Shown here piece by piece: positions 1 to 8,527 of a stretch of 46,131 nucleotides of DNA (position 1 is its first letter; each line of letters starts with the position of its first letter). The translations under genes and the position numbers were made by a program. The notes under the pieces were generated by a model. It ran no database searches. It saw only the letters and a list, made by a program, of their open reading frames with translations, and had not been told where the DNA came from. The DNA is from Candidatus Sabulitectum sp. (lineage in GTDB: Bacteria > Fermentibacterota > Fermentibacteria > Fermentibacterales > JCC-6), in the NCBI GenBank assembly GCA_029938555.1, contig JAOZUR010000003.1:42476-88606 (forward strand). Reading direction: 5' to 3'.

Positions 1-525
1 TTCTTCCTGATCTTCATTGTCTTCAGATTCTTCTTGGTCTTCGTTATTCTCGTCCTGCTGGTCATTCTGATTGTCTTCAGGTGGAGGCTCGTTCTGAATG
101 AGCCATTTCAAAGCCACTTCATAGTTTTGACGGATCCTATCAGATGATAAACCAGTGGAAGTTTGTGGAATTAACATTTCAATGACACTTTCCACAGCTG
201 CATAATCTTGATTAATCATTCCGTTAGCTAATCTGGATGAACTGCGAGCCTCTAGAAGTGTATCACTATTTATGGAACTTTCAGGAAATATTGAGAAAAT
301 ACTATCAGCTTCTAATGAATTCCCGTTTACAAATTTGGTAATCCCATAGTTATACAGAGCCCGATTATTATCAGGCATCCTTACAAAAATTTCTTCCAAA
401 AGAACAGTAGATTCTTGAACCTTACCCTGCTGAATGAATTCACTTGCCTGCAGGTACAGATCTAGAAGAGCAGTGCGAGTGGATTGAGAAAGAAGAATCA
501 GCATTAGTGTAATTACGGATGTCAT
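1..525 (-). CDS. BatC-like TPR protein (partial, runs off left edge); acidic Q/E/D/N-rich tail
   Basis: Reading minus from ATG at 525: MTSVITLMLILLSQSTRTALLDLYLQASEFIQQGKVQESTVLLEEIFVRMPDNNRALYNYG..., then NEPPPEDNQNDQQDENNEDQEESEDNEDQEE. No stop before the window edge, so it is missing from the ORF track. Directly follows batB. Confidence 0.75.
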   Translation of the reverse strand, partial: MTSVITLMLILLSQSTRTALLDLYLQASEFIQQGKVQESTVLLEEIFVRMPDNNRALYNYGITKFVNGNSLEADSIFSIFPESSINSDTLLEARSSSRLANGMINQDYAAVESVIEMLIPQTSTGLSSDRIRQNYEVALKWLIQNEPPPEDNQNDQQDENNEDQEESEDNEDQEE

Positions 526-1499
526 GCTTTTCTCCTTTCAAGAATAAATGAAATCATTATAAGAAGCAAAACAGCTCCTAAAAAATACTGATATCTTCGT
601 GCACCTGCTGCACCAGCAATATCTGCATCAGCCTGTGAAGAACTTCGTCTTAAAAGTTCGCCTACTGGTTGTGACAGATCTCCGGCTTCTGATATTCTTG
701 TATAAAACCCACCTGTTTCAATGGCTAGCTCTTGTAATAATTGCTCTTCCAGTACTGTTTTTACAGTATCTCCATCCCATATTATCGGGCCAGTATCGCC
801 TGGTATTGTTACAGGAGTATCACCTCCGGTTCCAACAGTGATTAAAGCCATTCTTCTTGAAAGAGCTTGTTCAATTGCTTGATTTATTGAATAATCATGA
901 AACCCTCCATCGGAAAAAATAATTCCAACTTGGCCTTCCATATCCATATCTGGCAACGCAGTAGCCATAACATCCACAAGATTACTTAAGGCAGTTCCAG
1001 AGGGAAGGGAGATTTCATCGAAAGAACTGGAAGGAATTCTGTCAAGAATGAAATCGCTGTCAAGAGTAATCGGTACAGCTAATCTAGAATGCCCACTGAA
1101 CAAAACAAGACTAAATCTTGTTCCAGGCATTGATCTGATCAATCGTCTAATTTCAACTGCTGCCCTACCTAATCTTGTTGGTGCTTCATCATCACTCCAC
1201 ATAGACCTTGATACATCAAGAGCAATTACAACATTTTCACCCCCATCAGGGATATATGCTGAAGATGTGCCCCATACAGGCCCAGCAGCTGCAAGAGCAA
1301 GAAATATTATAACAATGGAAAGTAAGATTCTGGAGACTTTATGCTGTGCCGGTGAAGAAATTCCCATTCTTTCCCAAAGAATCGGTCTGACAAACCGTCG
1401 AAGCCTTTTCTCGTCATCCCTGAGCCATTTGAGTCTTAACCACCAGTAAAGTGGACCGATAAAAGCAAAAACTATCATCCATGGTCTTTGAAATTGCAT
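522..1499 (-). CDS. batB: BatB-like VWA-domain membrane protein (likely start MQFQRPW at 1499)
   Basis: VWA MIDAS motif ALDVSRSMWSDD; N- and C-terminal TM segments; position after BatA. The ORF-track start at 1583 overlaps the upstream gene. Confidence 0.8.
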   Translation of the reverse strand: MQFQRPWMIVFAFIGPLYWWLRLKWLRDDEKRLRRFVRPILWERMGISSPAQHKVSRILLSIVIIFLALAAAGPVWGTSSAYIPDGGENVVIALDVSRSMWSDDEAPTRLGRAAVEIRRLIRSMPGTRFSLVLFSGHSRLAVPITLDSDFILDRIPSSSFDEISLPSGTALSNLVDVMATALPDMDMEGQVGIIFSDGGFHDYSINQAIEQALSRRMALITVGTGGDTPVTIPGDTGPIIWDGDTVKTVLEEQLLQELAIETGGFYTRISEAGDLSQPVGELLRRSSSQADADIAGAAGARRYQYFLGAVLLLIMISFILERRKA

Positions 1500-2452
1500 T
1501 ATTCTCCCCCACCGGTTATCCGGAAAGCTTTCCACCTGGAAAATTCTCCTATTCCTAGAAGAATCAATCCCCAAATCAGCCAAGACAGATAAAAATCCTT
1601 GTAGACAAAAAGCCCTTGATCAGGAAGAGTTGAGACTTCAAGCGAATCAATGGATGCATAAACACTTTCAAGATCGTCTTTGTTATACACATTAAAAAGT
1701 CTGCCATTGTTCAATTCAGCAATGTGCGCAAGAACTTCTCTATCAACTTCATATCCGCTATTCTCTCGACCAATGGCTACAGTGTATACGGCAATACTGT
1801 CTCCGTGAAGAATGTTTACTGCTTGAGCTACCGCAATCGGATCAACAATTCCTGCAGTTTCAACTCCATCAGAAAGAAGCACAATAACTCGTCTATCTGT
1901 ACTTGAAGAACCAAGCCCTCGGGCCGCCGTTGCAAGACCTGACCCAATGGCTGTTCCGTCTGGAAGAAATCCCAGTTCTGCATTTGATACAAATCTGGTC
2001 AAAGTAGCATGATCAAATGTTGGCGGACAAATGGTAATAGGCTCTGCGGCGTAAAGAACAAGACCAATCCTATCATTCGGTCGATTTTCAATAAACTCAA
2101 GAGCAGCATCTTTTGCAACTTCAAGTCTGTTTGGACTGTAATCATCAGCAAGCATGCTTGAAGAAACATCAAGAGTTATAACTATATCTACTCCTTCACC
2201 TGCATCAGGTAGTCTTTCGAAACCACTCTGTGGGCGAGCAAGTGCTATTATCAGAAAAAGAAAACCAACCCATGGTAAAAAAACAGTAAAAAAACCACCA
2301 GAGTTAACGGTTGGAGTGCCTACAAAAGGTCCGGTGAAAACAGCTCCTTTTTTTTTCTTAGAAGTATTTCTTTTTAAAATAAGCGCTGCAAAAACCACAA
2401 TTGGGTATAAAAAGAGTATTTGCCAGAAAGCAAATCTTATCATTATGACCAC
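1499..2452 (-). CDS. batA: BatA-like VWA-domain membrane protein
   Basis: DIVITLDVSSSMLADDYSPNRLEVAKDAALEFIENRPNDRIGLVLYA; two N-terminal TM segments; operon context. Confidence 0.85.
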   Translation of the reverse strand: MVIMIRFAFWQILFLYPIVVFAALILKRNTSKKKKGAVFTGPFVGTPTVNSGGFFTVFLPWVGFLFLIIALARPQSGFERLPDAGEGVDIVITLDVSSSMLADDYSPNRLEVAKDAALEFIENRPNDRIGLVLYAAEPITICPPTFDHATLTRFVSNAELGFLPDGTAIGSGLATAARGLGSSSTDRRVIVLLSDGVETAGIVDPIAVAQAVNILHGDSIAVYTVAIGRENSGYEVDREVLAHIAELNNGRLFNVYNKDDLESVYASIDSLEVSTLPDQGLFVYKDFYLSWLIWGLILLGIGEFSRWKAFRITGGGE

Positions 2453-3285
2453 TCCCTTCTAAGCTTTGCCAGTCTTCTGATAAAACCAGCTGCCCGTTCA
2501 TGCGAACTGCCCCAGTCTGCATATCTTTGAAGAGTTGTTTCTTTTAAAACAGGCTCTGCCTGCTCAAGAAACTTGCGTCCGCCTGCTGTGGATGCCAGAG
2601 TTCTTGCTATCTGGTTCAATGTTAATGCTTTATTTACCACGCCGAATTTCCCTGAAATAGTAGATCTGAATTGTGATTCAACTTCGCTGTACAATTCTGG
2701 CCAATGTCCGTGTAAAAAATGTTCTGACTCAAGTAAGATAAGAGCTTCATTTTCGGCGGCTTTTCCCGTTACAACTTCCACTATTGTGTCTTCAGGAAGA
2801 ATTTTCATTTTTTTGCGTCTCCACAGAAAGAAAAACAAAATAGCTATAAGAAGAACAAATCCAATAGAAACCCACAACCAAGGAAATCCAGGAGATTCAC
2901 CCCACACAAGCCAAAAAGACAAATTTCTGGCATAATCTTCAGGAAGCCCAGGAGGAATATTCATATAAGCTGGAAAGGGTGGCAGAGAAGGAATCATTAA
3001 AGAATCTGGAAACCACCCAGTAACTGAAACGGCTGGAGGGTCAAGAAAAAGAGTATCACCAATGGAATTTAAAGCCATCAATTGAGGCAGCGGTAAACTG
3101 TCTGAAAATACTAGAGGTACTATCTCAAAATAACCTGAATCTGCTTGAAGAACTGTGTAAAATTCACTAGAGAGCAGTTCCTCACACAAAAAGCCTGTTG
3201 GTGGTGAATAATCCACAAAAACAGGTAAGCCTGGATTAGCTTCTATTTGAGATACAACAAAAAGATAAAAGAGAGAAAAAATCAA
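2443..3285 (-). CDS. Bat-operon membrane protein (DUF4381-like), unknown function
   Basis: Single TM (WLWVSIGFVLLIAILFFFLWRRKK) between DUF58 and BatA; overlaps both neighbours. Confidence 0.5.
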   Translation of the reverse strand: MIFSLFYLFVVSQIEANPGLPVFVDYSPPTGFLCEELLSSEFYTVLQADSGYFEIVPLVFSDSLPLPQLMALNSIGDTLFLDPPAVSVTGWFPDSLMIPSLPPFPAYMNIPPGLPEDYARNLSFWLVWGESPGFPWLWVSIGFVLLIAILFFFLWRRKKMKILPEDTIVEVVTGKAAENEALILLESEHFLHGHWPELYSEVESQFRSTISGKFGVVNKALTLNQIARTLASTAGGRKFLEQAEPVLKETTLQRYADWGSSHERAAGFIRRLAKLRREWS

Positions 3286-4169
3286 TGTGCTCTCCTTTTC
3301 TTTCGTAAGTGGAAAAATTTTCTCAATGGTAGAATCAGATCTTCGGTGGTTGATATGCTTACAATATCAAGTTTTGTTTTTTTGCATAATTTTTCTCTTT
3401 GAGCTGTCTGTTCTTGAACTTTTGCGGCAAAAGCTCGTTGCCACGACGATGAAGATGTATTAACCACAGATTCTTTTCCTGTTTCTGGATCTCTAAATCT
3501 TATTTTTCCAACATCAGGAACACGAAGTTCCCGTGGATCAAACACATGAATACCTACTAAATCGTGTTTTCTGGAAAAAACCTTAAGTTGTCTTTCTCCT
3601 TTAGATCCGAATTTGAAATCACTGACTAAAAAAATCAGTGCTCGTTTTTTTAATACTCTTCCAAGAAATCGAAGAGCATTTTCCAGATCAGCCTTTTCCT
3701 GATGATCACTGGCTTCTAAAACTCTGCGGATCAAAGCTAAGGAGTGAGCTCTACCCTTATCAGGTGGCATATAATCATGTACTTTATTTCCATAAGCAAG
3801 AAGTCCAACACGATCGTTACTTCTTGCTGCTGAAAGAGCTAGTACTGCTGCGGTTTCTGCGACTCTGTCTGCTTTGGTTATGTTGATTGATCCGAAGTTA
3901 AGGCTACCAGAAACATCAACAACCAGCATTACCAGAAGTTCTCTTTCTTCAGTAAGTAATTTTATAAATGGATTATTTGACCTAGCTGTAACATTCCAAT
4001 CAATGAGTCTTGGATCATCCCCTTCCACATAAGGTCTGTAATCGCTGAACTCCATTCCCTGCCCGCGGAACACAGATCTATAATCACCACCAACTAGCTG
4101 ATCCACTAACTTTCGTGTATGGATTTCTATTTTCTGAACACGCTTAAATAGGCTATGAGTTGTTTCCAT
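3282..4169 (-). CDS. DUF58 domain protein
   Basis: GGDYRSVFRGQGMEFSDYRPYVEGDDPRLIDWNVTARSNNPFIK is a classic DUF58 signature; follows MoxR. Confidence 0.9.
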   Translation of the reverse strand: METTHSLFKRVQKIEIHTRKLVDQLVGGDYRSVFRGQGMEFSDYRPYVEGDDPRLIDWNVTARSNNPFIKLLTEERELLVMLVVDVSGSLNFGSINITKADRVAETAAVLALSAARSNDRVGLLAYGNKVHDYMPPDKGRAHSLALIRRVLEASDHQEKADLENALRFLGRVLKKRALIFLVSDFKFGSKGERQLKVFSRKHDLVGIHVFDPRELRVPDVGKIRFRDPETGKESVVNTSSSSWQRAFAAKVQEQTAQREKLCKKTKLDIVSISTTEDLILPLRKFFHLRKKRRAH

Positions 4170-4174
4170 TCAGA

Positions 4175-5173
4175 TTACCTTTTTGTTACGGGAACCTTGT
4201 CGAGGATGCTAGTTAGCATTTCCTCAACGGTAACTTCTTCAGCTTCAGCTTCGAATGATCTCATTATCCGATGTCTAAGAACATCTGGGGCTACTTCTTT
4301 AACCAAATCTGGCGTAACAAATGCCTGCCCAGTAAGCAATGCTCTTGATCTTGCAGCTGCTAGGATTGCAAGAGAACCACGAGGGCTAGCTCCTACTGTA
4401 ATCAGATCTTCAAGATCGCGAAGTTTATATAATTTCGGATGACGGGTAGCATCAACTAATCTGACAACATAATCTAAAATGTCATCTTCCACTATAATTG
4501 ATTTTGATAGATTCTGTAATTCAATAAGTTTTTCAGTGGTCAACACAGGTGAAGCAGATGGTTTACTCGTCCCACCCATTCGCTTTAAAATTTCAATTTC
4601 TTCATCTGGTGTAGGATATGTAACTACTAATTTTAACATAAATCTATCGATTTGAGCTTCTGGTAAAGGGTAAGTTCCCTCCTGCTCAATGGGATTTTGA
4701 GTAGCCATTACAAAAAAGGGCTTTGGTAATGGATGGGTAATTCCACCAAAAGTTACCTGCCTTTCTTCCATGGCTTCCAAAAGAGCACTTTGAACTTTTG
4801 CAGGGGCTCTATTGATTTCATCAGCAAGAATCATTTGTGAAAAAATTGGCCCCATACGCTCAACAAATGTACCTTTGGCTGGCTGATATATCATGGTTCC
4901 TGTAATATCAGCAGGAAGAATATCAGGTGTGAATTGAATACGGCTAAAATCTGCATTAAGGCATTTTGAAAGAGTTCTTGCCGCAAGAGTTTTGGCTAGG
5001 CCAGGTACGCCTTCAATTAAAACATGACCATCAGACAATAGGGCGGTCATAAGACCAATTCTAAACTCCTCTTGACCTACAACAACTTTTGAGAACTGAT
5101 TTCTTATCTCCCCAAGAATACCAGAAGCTTCATTCACCTGATTTTCTATTTGCTCCACTCTCTCTTTGGCCAT
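4175..5173 (-). CDS. moxR: MoxR-family AAA+ ATPase
   Basis: VLIEGVPGLAKT Walker A, ATQNPIEQEGTYPLPEAQIDRFMLK. Confidence 0.93.
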   Translation of the reverse strand: MAKERVEQIENQVNEASGILGEIRNQFSKVVVGQEEFRIGLMTALLSDGHVLIEGVPGLAKTLAARTLSKCLNADFSRIQFTPDILPADITGTMIYQPAKGTFVERMGPIFSQMILADEINRAPAKVQSALLEAMEERQVTFGGITHPLPKPFFVMATQNPIEQEGTYPLPEAQIDRFMLKLVVTYPTPDEEIEILKRMGGTSKPSASPVLTTEKLIELQNLSKSIIVEDDILDYVVRLVDATRHPKLYKLRDLEDLITVGASPRGSLAILAAARSRALLTGQAFVTPDLVKEVAPDVLRHRIMRSFEAEAEEVTVEEMLTSILDKVPVTKR

Positions 5174-6522
5174 TACAATTCCTCCCTGGCTGTTTGAAGA
5201 ATATCCCTCATGTTTTTTTCATACAATTCTAACTGTTGAGCATTTTCAGCTTCAAATCGCATAACTAGGACAGGCTGGGTATTGGATGCTCGAAGCAAAC
5301 CCCAACCATTCTCGAATTCAACTCTGACACCATCTATATCGTTGAATTCAAAATTTCGTTCCCGTAAAATATTTTTAACCTTTTTTACTAGTTTAAATTT
5401 CAAGGAATCATCACAATCCTCACGAATTTCAGGGGTTGCCATTACAGGAGGAAGATGAGCGGTGAGAGATGAAACAGGTCCCTCTGCTTTTTCTGCAATC
5501 TCCAGAAATCTCAATGTGGCATATAGCGCATCGTCATAACCAAAATACCTGTCTCTGAAAAAAATATGTCCACTCATTTCACCGGCAAGAAGGGCGTTCT
5601 CGTTGAGCATACCCTCTTTGATAATAGAATGACCAGTTGGAAGCATCAATGCCCTGCCACCACGGGCCTCTACATCAGAAAAGAATACGCTGGATGCCTT
5701 TACTTCACTAATAATGGTTGCTCCTGGATTTTCTTTAAGAAGAGCCCCTGCAAGAACGCATAAAATTCTGTCTCCAAAAATTACATCACCTTTTTCATCA
5801 ACAATTCCGATTCTATCAGCATCGCCATCATAAGCAACTCCAAGATCACATTTTTCATTAATCACCATATCTCTAAGGTCTTTTAAATTGCTTACAACAG
5901 TTGGATCAGGGTGATGATTTGGGAAAGAACCATCAGGGTTACAGTAAAGAGGTACAACGCGATGGCCAAGTTGTGTAAGCAAATCAACAGCACAATTTCC
6001 CCCTGTGCCATTACCAGCATCAATGGCAACCTTCAGCGAAACCGGAGGAGCAAATTCTGCCCTTAGTCGATCCATGTAATCTTCACGAATACTAATTTTT
6101 TTTATCTTAGGGTCTTCCAAAGTAATTGCAACTGTATTTTCAACGTTATCTCGTATGTTGTCTATTGCTTGTCCCCAAAGAGTATGTGTCCCTTTCATGA
6201 TTTTGAATCCATTGTATCCTGCTGGGTTATGGCTTCCAGTAATCATAACCGTAACAGCTGGTTTTAAAGTGTATGCAGCAAAATAAGTCATTGGTGTGGT
6301 TTGCTCTCCAAGATCAATAACTTCACATCCTGAAGCCACGGCTCCTCTGGCAAGTTGTTCGGTTAATCTGACACCGCTTGGGCGGCAGTCTCTTCCAATG
6401 GCGAAAACCCCACCCTCTGCTATTTTCCCTAGAACAAAACCAAGTTTTGAAACTGTATCGTTATCAAGATCCCTACTTGCTAGACCTCTAATATCATATT
6501 TTCTAAATATTTCTCTGTTCAT
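5173..6522 (-). CDS. phosphomannomutase/phosphoglucomutase (likely start MNREIFRKYD at 6522)
   Basis: IFRKYDIRGLA, TGSHNPAGYNGFK active-site serine loop, YDGDADRIG metal loop. Confidence 0.93.
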   Translation of the reverse strand: MNREIFRKYDIRGLASRDLDNDTVSKLGFVLGKIAEGGVFAIGRDCRPSGVRLTEQLARGAVASGCEVIDLGEQTTPMTYFAAYTLKPAVTVMITGSHNPAGYNGFKIMKGTHTLWGQAIDNIRDNVENTVAITLEDPKIKKISIREDYMDRLRAEFAPPVSLKVAIDAGNGTGGNCAVDLLTQLGHRVVPLYCNPDGSFPNHHPDPTVVSNLKDLRDMVINEKCDLGVAYDGDADRIGIVDEKGDVIFGDRILCVLAGALLKENPGATIISEVKASSVFFSDVEARGGRALMLPTGHSIIKEGMLNENALLAGEMSGHIFFRDRYFGYDDALYATLRFLEIAEKAEGPVSSLTAHLPPVMATPEIREDCDDSLKFKLVKKVKNILRERNFEFNDIDGVRVEFENGWGLLRASNTQPVLVMRFEAENAQQLELYEKNMRDILQTAREEL

Positions 6523-7298
6523 GTATTTTCTCCTGCCAAAGGTAAAATCAAAGAGATTTGTCTTCGTTCCCAGTCCAAAGTCACCCATCCGCCATGAGAA
6601 GACGCAACCAGCCTAACAAAACCAGAACCCAATAGATCCTGTTCCTCAAAAATCTCTTGTTCTTCAGAAAACCAATTTATTTCTATTTCTATGTTCTTTT
6701 GAACTTTTAACTCAATAAGTAATACAGTTCCAGAGTCTGCTTTTTTTAATGCCTCTCGCAAAATTGATAGAATTGCTTCAAACAGTTGATTTTTCTTTCC
6801 GGCAACCTTCGCACTACCACCGATTACAACTGACAAAGATATCATTTTATCAGCTGCATCATCAGCAATCTCCATTGCTGCTTCAGAAACTAAATCATCA
6901 ACTTGAATTGTCTTTACAATACTTTCGGGATTGTCTTCCGAATTTGGTTTTCTCTTTTCCGATATCTCTTCAAATACATCAAGGATTCGCAAGAGAGATC
7001 TCACATCTTCAGAAAGATTAGTCAAGTTATTTCTGATTTCTAATGAAATTTCCATTTCAACATCTGCAAGTTTAGTAGAAGAAGTTTCAATTGCTTTTAA
7101 TGGGGTAACTAATACTTCACCAATGCGACCAAGGAAATTTGTTTTAAGTATTTCCAATGCAGCAAGCTCCCTGCGTGAATCAGCAAGAAAAGATTTAAGT
7201 TTAGTGGTTTCTTTTTCTTTCTTTTCAAGCCTGAAGATGATAATTCCAATACATACTAATAGAAAAGAAAAAACTCCTGCTGCTAATTGTACAGACAT
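6519..7298 (-). CDS. membrane-anchored histidine-kinase-like protein, apparently lacking the phospho-acceptor His
   Basis: N-terminal TM, coiled coil, H-box-like LKTNFLGRIGEVLVTPLKAIE with E/V in place of H/E; N-box-like ILSILREALKKA. Confidence 0.55.
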   Translation of the reverse strand: MSVQLAAGVFSFLLVCIGIIIFRLEKKEKETTKLKSFLADSRRELAALEILKTNFLGRIGEVLVTPLKAIETSSTKLADVEMEISLEIRNNLTNLSEDVRSLLRILDVFEEISEKRKPNSEDNPESIVKTIQVDDLVSEAAMEIADDAADKMISLSVVIGGSAKVAGKKNQLFEAILSILREALKKADSGTVLLIELKVQKNIEIEINWFSEEQEIFEEQDLLGSGFVRLVASSHGGWVTLDWERRQISLILPLAGENT

Positions 7299-8527
7299 TA
7301 TGGCAAATCTCGTATGGAGCTTAAAGAAACAACTTGTTTTTTTGTGATATTAGAAATGTCCTCTATTGAAAACTCATCCAGTGTTACATCATTGTGATTA
7401 AACATAACTGATGAAAGAAATACCATTTTCGTTTGAGAAATAGTGTGTTTCTTAATTGATTCAATAATATCAGCACCTGAAAGAAGACCAGTTACAGTAA
7501 CATCAGGTCCCATCAAAGTATTCACTACTGGAACAACATCATACTTTGTATTCTGAAGTATTTTCTTAATATAAGGTGCAGCCATTGTTCCTGTAAAAAC
7601 CATACCATTTCCATTGAACTTCCTATCTGTACATTCACTGATCATGTTAGACAATAGGCCAATGCCGTTGGCTAAAAGAGACTTTTCCTTGTAAAAATCC
7701 ACATCTGGTAAGTCAACACCTGTAATTGAATAGTATTCATCTGCTGGATAAACCCAACCATACCCTTTTTCTAATAACGCTCTGGATTGCCATTTCTGAA
7801 TAATCTGGAGGGTTGTGCACGCTTGTTCTTTTGTATGTTTGTAAAGTGGAGTAAGGTTTGATCTCCATCTAGTCAGACCAACCGGTACTATTCCAATAAT
7901 TGATACATTGGACCGCTGGTATAAATCAGCCAATGTTTTCTCTAGTTCAATACCATCATTCCAGCCTGGAACTTCTACAATCTGAGCTTGAATATCTATA
8001 TTAGCTTCTGCTAGTCTATCAATATTTGGAAGTATCTTAAGAGGCACTGGTAACCCAAGTAATTTCCCCCGCAAAACAGGATCTGTTGTTTGAACTGAAA
8101 CATGGAGCGAAGAAAAACCTCTGGATATGGCTTCCCGGGTCTGAGAAGAAGTAAGTGAAATATATGTACCTTCTAAAAAAGAGAATCTTACATCATCATC
8201 TTTGACGGTAAGAGAAGCTCTTAGGCCTGGTGGCTGCTGATCCACAAAACAGAAAACACAATTATTACTGCATTCTCTAATTGTAGAACCATCAAGTTCG
8301 ATTCCCCACTGCACCCCAGGTCGTGTTTTAAGTTTTACCTGTCTGCGTAGGGGACCTCGTTTTATAGAAAGAAGGATTTCTGAATCAGTTGATACTGTAA
8401 GAAGGTCCACCCAATCTCGTACTTTTACACCATTACATGAAATAAGAATATCACCAGAACGAAGCCCTGCTCTTGCAGCAGGAGATATTGCTTTAACATT
8501 TACAATTCTGGTTCCCGAGGCAGACAT
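7298..8527 (-). CDS. DUF512 family protein (PDZ + radical-SAM-like core)
   Basis: N-terminal PDZ (SPAARAGLRSGDILISCNGVKVRDW), ECSNNCVFCFVDQQPPGLRASLTVKDDDVRFSFLEGTYISLT. Confidence 0.9.
   Translation of the reverse strand: MSASGTRIVNVKAISPAARAGLRSGDILISCNGVKVRDWVDLLTVSTDSEILLSIKRGPLRRQVKLKTRPGVQWGIELDGSTIRECSNNCVFCFVDQQPPGLRASLTVKDDDVRFSFLEGTYISLTSSQTREAISRGFSSLHVSVQTTDPVLRGKLLGLPVPLKILPNIDRLAEANIDIQAQIVEVPGWNDGIELEKTLADLYQRSNVSIIGIVPVGLTRWRSNLTPLYKHTKEQACTTLQIIQKWQSRALLEKGYGWVYPADEYYSITGVDLPDVDFYKEKSLLANGIGLLSNMISECTDRKFNGNGMVFTGTMAAPYIKKILQNTKYDVVPVVNTLMGPDVTVTGLLSGADIIESIKKHTISQTKMVFLSSVMFNHNDVTLDEFSIEDISNITKKQVVSLSSIRDLP

Noticed and set aside
599-2462. Plus-strand ORFs (599-841, 1048-1449, 1724-1906, 2154-2462)
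   Set aside because: Antisense to convincing Bat-operon genes, no domain-like sequence.
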